From Candidatus Bathyarchaeota archaeon (GTDB lineage Archaea; Thermoproteota; Bathyarchaeia; TCS64), in NCBI GenBank assembly GCA_016867505.1, contig VGJH01000076.1:1-6131 (forward strand): DNA of 6,131 nucleotides, read 5' to 3'. This document shows positions 5,339 to 6,131 of this stretch, one piece after another; within the stretch, counting starts at the first letter, position 1, and each line of letters starts with the position of its first letter. Below the pieces are notes generated by a model. That model searched no databases, was not told the DNA's origin, and saw nothing but the letters and a program-made list of their open reading frames with translations. A program made the position numbers and the translations under genes.

Positions 5339-5899
5339 TTAATGTAATTGATTCAATGAAATCGCATTTGTGGGGCATGTACTCACACAAACACCGCATC
5401 CGAAACACCTGCTCTGATCGTATTTGAGTTCACCATCAACAATCTTCCTGGCCCCAAAGTGACACCTATCGACACAGACACCACAATTTATGCACTTTGA
5501 ATGGTCATCTACAGATTTAGCGGAGGCTTTCAGGAGATGTGGTGCCATCCCAAACCTAAGTATACCTCCAAGAGGTTCGCAGCAGCAGGAGCAACAGCTG
5601 CAGATGGTATCGATTTTCTCGGGGTTATCTTTACCTACGTATGCCATGTGTATCAAGCCAACTTCCGATGATTTTCTAAGCACCTCCATGGCTTCCTCAT
5701 GGGTGATGGGATGAGGCCTAAACGAGTGTGTACGGGGATCATCTGAAGTCAAGTTTCTTTCAGCAGCCTCATCAAAGGTCATGCAAGTCTCAAGCGGCGC
5801 ATCACAATGCTTAAGATCCTTTCGACAGCTGCAGTCCATGATGGTGATCTTCTTCGCGGAGTCAACGATCTTCTTGACATTATCGAAGTTCAGTACCAT
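5339..5899 (-). CDS. Cysteine-rich 4Fe-4S dicluster protein (uninterrupted part of the frame)
   Basis: The open part encodes 186 residues from the ATG at 5899, with 18 cysteines. In order: a Cys-rich motif C23-x-C25-x6-C32-x6-C39 (DCSCRKDLKHCDAPLETC), a helical middle with a His-rich H58-to-H68 part, a dense CSCCSCCC cluster at 100-107, and two ferredoxin motifs, C136-x2-C139-x2-C142-x3-C146 and C165-x2-C168-x2-C171-x3-C175. The last two should bind two [4Fe-4S] clusters. The earlier cysteines may hold another cluster or metal. It is likely a cytoplasmic electron-transfer protein or subunit; its partner is not in the window. The ATG at 5899 is not a convincing start. It has no ribosome site or TATA box, and coding-like sequence continues 42 codons upstream to an ATG at 6025, interrupted by one TGA. 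Confidence 0.85.
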   Translation of the reverse strand: MVLNFDNVKKIVDSAKKITIMDCSCRKDLKHCDAPLETCMTFDEAAERNLTSDDPRTHSFRPHPITHEEAMEVLRKSSEVGLIHMAYVGKDNPEKIDTICSCCSCCCEPLGGILRFGMAPHLLKASAKSVDDHSKCINCGVCVDRCHFGARKIVDGELKYDQSRCFGCGVCVSTCPTNAISLNQLH

Positions 5900-6025
5900 A
5901 TGGTCTTGCTTGATCTCTATGTTAGCAGGGATTACTATTGCTTTCTCAAGGCCATCTACAACGTTTTTCCTGTGGTCATAGTCGTAGTCTATCCTGTATC
6001 AATATCCTTGTTCTTTATGAGCCAT
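5900..6025 (-). pseudogene. N-terminal 42 codons of the 4Fe-4S gene, with an in-frame TGA at codon 9
   Basis: On the minus strand the same frame continues upstream from 5899 to the ATG at 6025. It reads MAHKEQGY, TGA (6001-5999), then YRIDYDYDHRKNVVDG, a helix, and an I-V-I-P-A-N-I-E-I stretch leading without a break into MVLNFDNV. This is protein-like and matches my memory of how such Fe-S proteins begin (...RKNVVDG...PANVEI...). There is no ATG, GTG or TTG between the TGA and 5899. The ATG at 6025 lies at the right distance from a canonical TATA box. The gene therefore seems to be 228 codons long with a nonsense codon near its start. Options are a point mutation (for example CGA to TGA), a sequence error, or UGA recoding. 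Confidence 0.7.
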
Positions 6026-6044
6026 GGTGTGTTATTATTCAATG

Positions 6045-6056
6045 TTTTATATAAAA
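6045..6056 (-). promoter_or_regulatory. TATA box of the 4Fe-4S gene (leaderless)
   Basis: TTTTATATAAAA is a textbook archaeal TATA box. Its centre is about 25-26 bases upstream of the ATG at 6025, the spacing that puts transcription initiation at the start codon. No Shine-Dalgarno site precedes the ATG, as expected for a leaderless mRNA. This is the best promoter in the window. Confidence 0.7.
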
Positions 6057-6062
6057 TCGGTT

Positions 6063-6078
6063 AGAGGTTTAATCCTCT
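6063..6078. repeat. Short perfect hairpin upstream of the 4Fe-4S promoter
   Basis: AGAGG, a TTTAAT loop and CCTCT form a 5-base stem just behind the TATA box. It may be a small operator. It also resembles a tRNA T-arm with one loop base missing, but no acceptor or anticodon arm surrounds it. Confidence 0.3.
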
Positions 6079-6131
6079 GCTCAAATAAATTAATTATAGA
6101 TTTGACCAGAATTTTCTTAACTTATCCTCCA

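Noticed and set aside
5490..6064. Plus-strand open frames opposite the 4Fe-4S gene
   Set aside because: They are antisense shadows of the cysteine-rich coding sequence and have no ribosome sites or protein-like composition.
6063..6078. tRNA 3' part (T-arm-like AGAGG/CCTCT hairpin)
   Set aside because: The loop has six bases instead of seven, there is no matching acceptor stem within tRNA distance, and no anticodon arm is visible.
6094..6129. Possible C-terminus of a further minus-strand gene (EDKLRKFWSNL then TAA)
   Set aside because: Only eleven codons lie in the window; the peptide looks plausible but cannot be told from chance.

Overview
The window looks archaeal. It is AT-rich, has a TATA box placed for a leaderless start (6045-6056), short Shine-Dalgarno sites at other genes, T-tract terminators, and small families typical of archaea: an AbrB/PIN toxin-antitoxin pair, a winged-helix regulator, polyferredoxin-type proteins, and a membrane-anchored protein ending where a wHTH domain would begin. 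The mix resembles uncultured Thermoproteota/Bathyarchaeia-like or methanogen-related lineages. That placement is inference, since no marker gene is present.

Left part (1-1542). A membrane-anchored, probably regulatory protein runs off the left edge on the minus strand. It is divergent from a small secreted protein (398-757) with a strict every-second-residue glutamine stretch and three Cys-to-Cys repeats of equal length. After a T-tract terminator comes a VapBC-like module: an AbrB-fold antitoxin (855-1142) overlapped by a PIN-domain toxin (1126-1542).

Middle part (1543-3864). A 12-TM MFS transporter (1741-2961) follows an operator-like inverted repeat and shows an abrupt change of synonymous codon use about one third of the way through. 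It converges on a small minus-strand DUF3303-like protein (2987-3277). A small winged-helix regulator (3577-3864) follows.

Right part (3901-6131). This looks like a zone of gene decay, or of sequencing or assembly errors. A ferredoxin gene (3901-4118) carries a one-base frameshift plus a stop. Next are about 560 very AT-rich non-coding bases, a secreted protein of unknown function (4680-5078) with a good ribosome site and a terminator hairpin, and a short frameshifted gene remnant (5170-5317). Last is a cysteine-rich 4Fe-4S protein on the minus strand. Its open frame begins at 5899, but its apparent true start is at 6025, under a well-placed TATA box, with an in-frame TGA at codon 9.

No rRNA, complete tRNA, insertion sequence or CRISPR array was seen. 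I see no single new multi-gene system. The strongest leads are the TGA-interrupted Fe-S gene, the repeat architecture of the secreted protein at 398-757, the broken ferredoxin and the codon-use break in the MFS gene.
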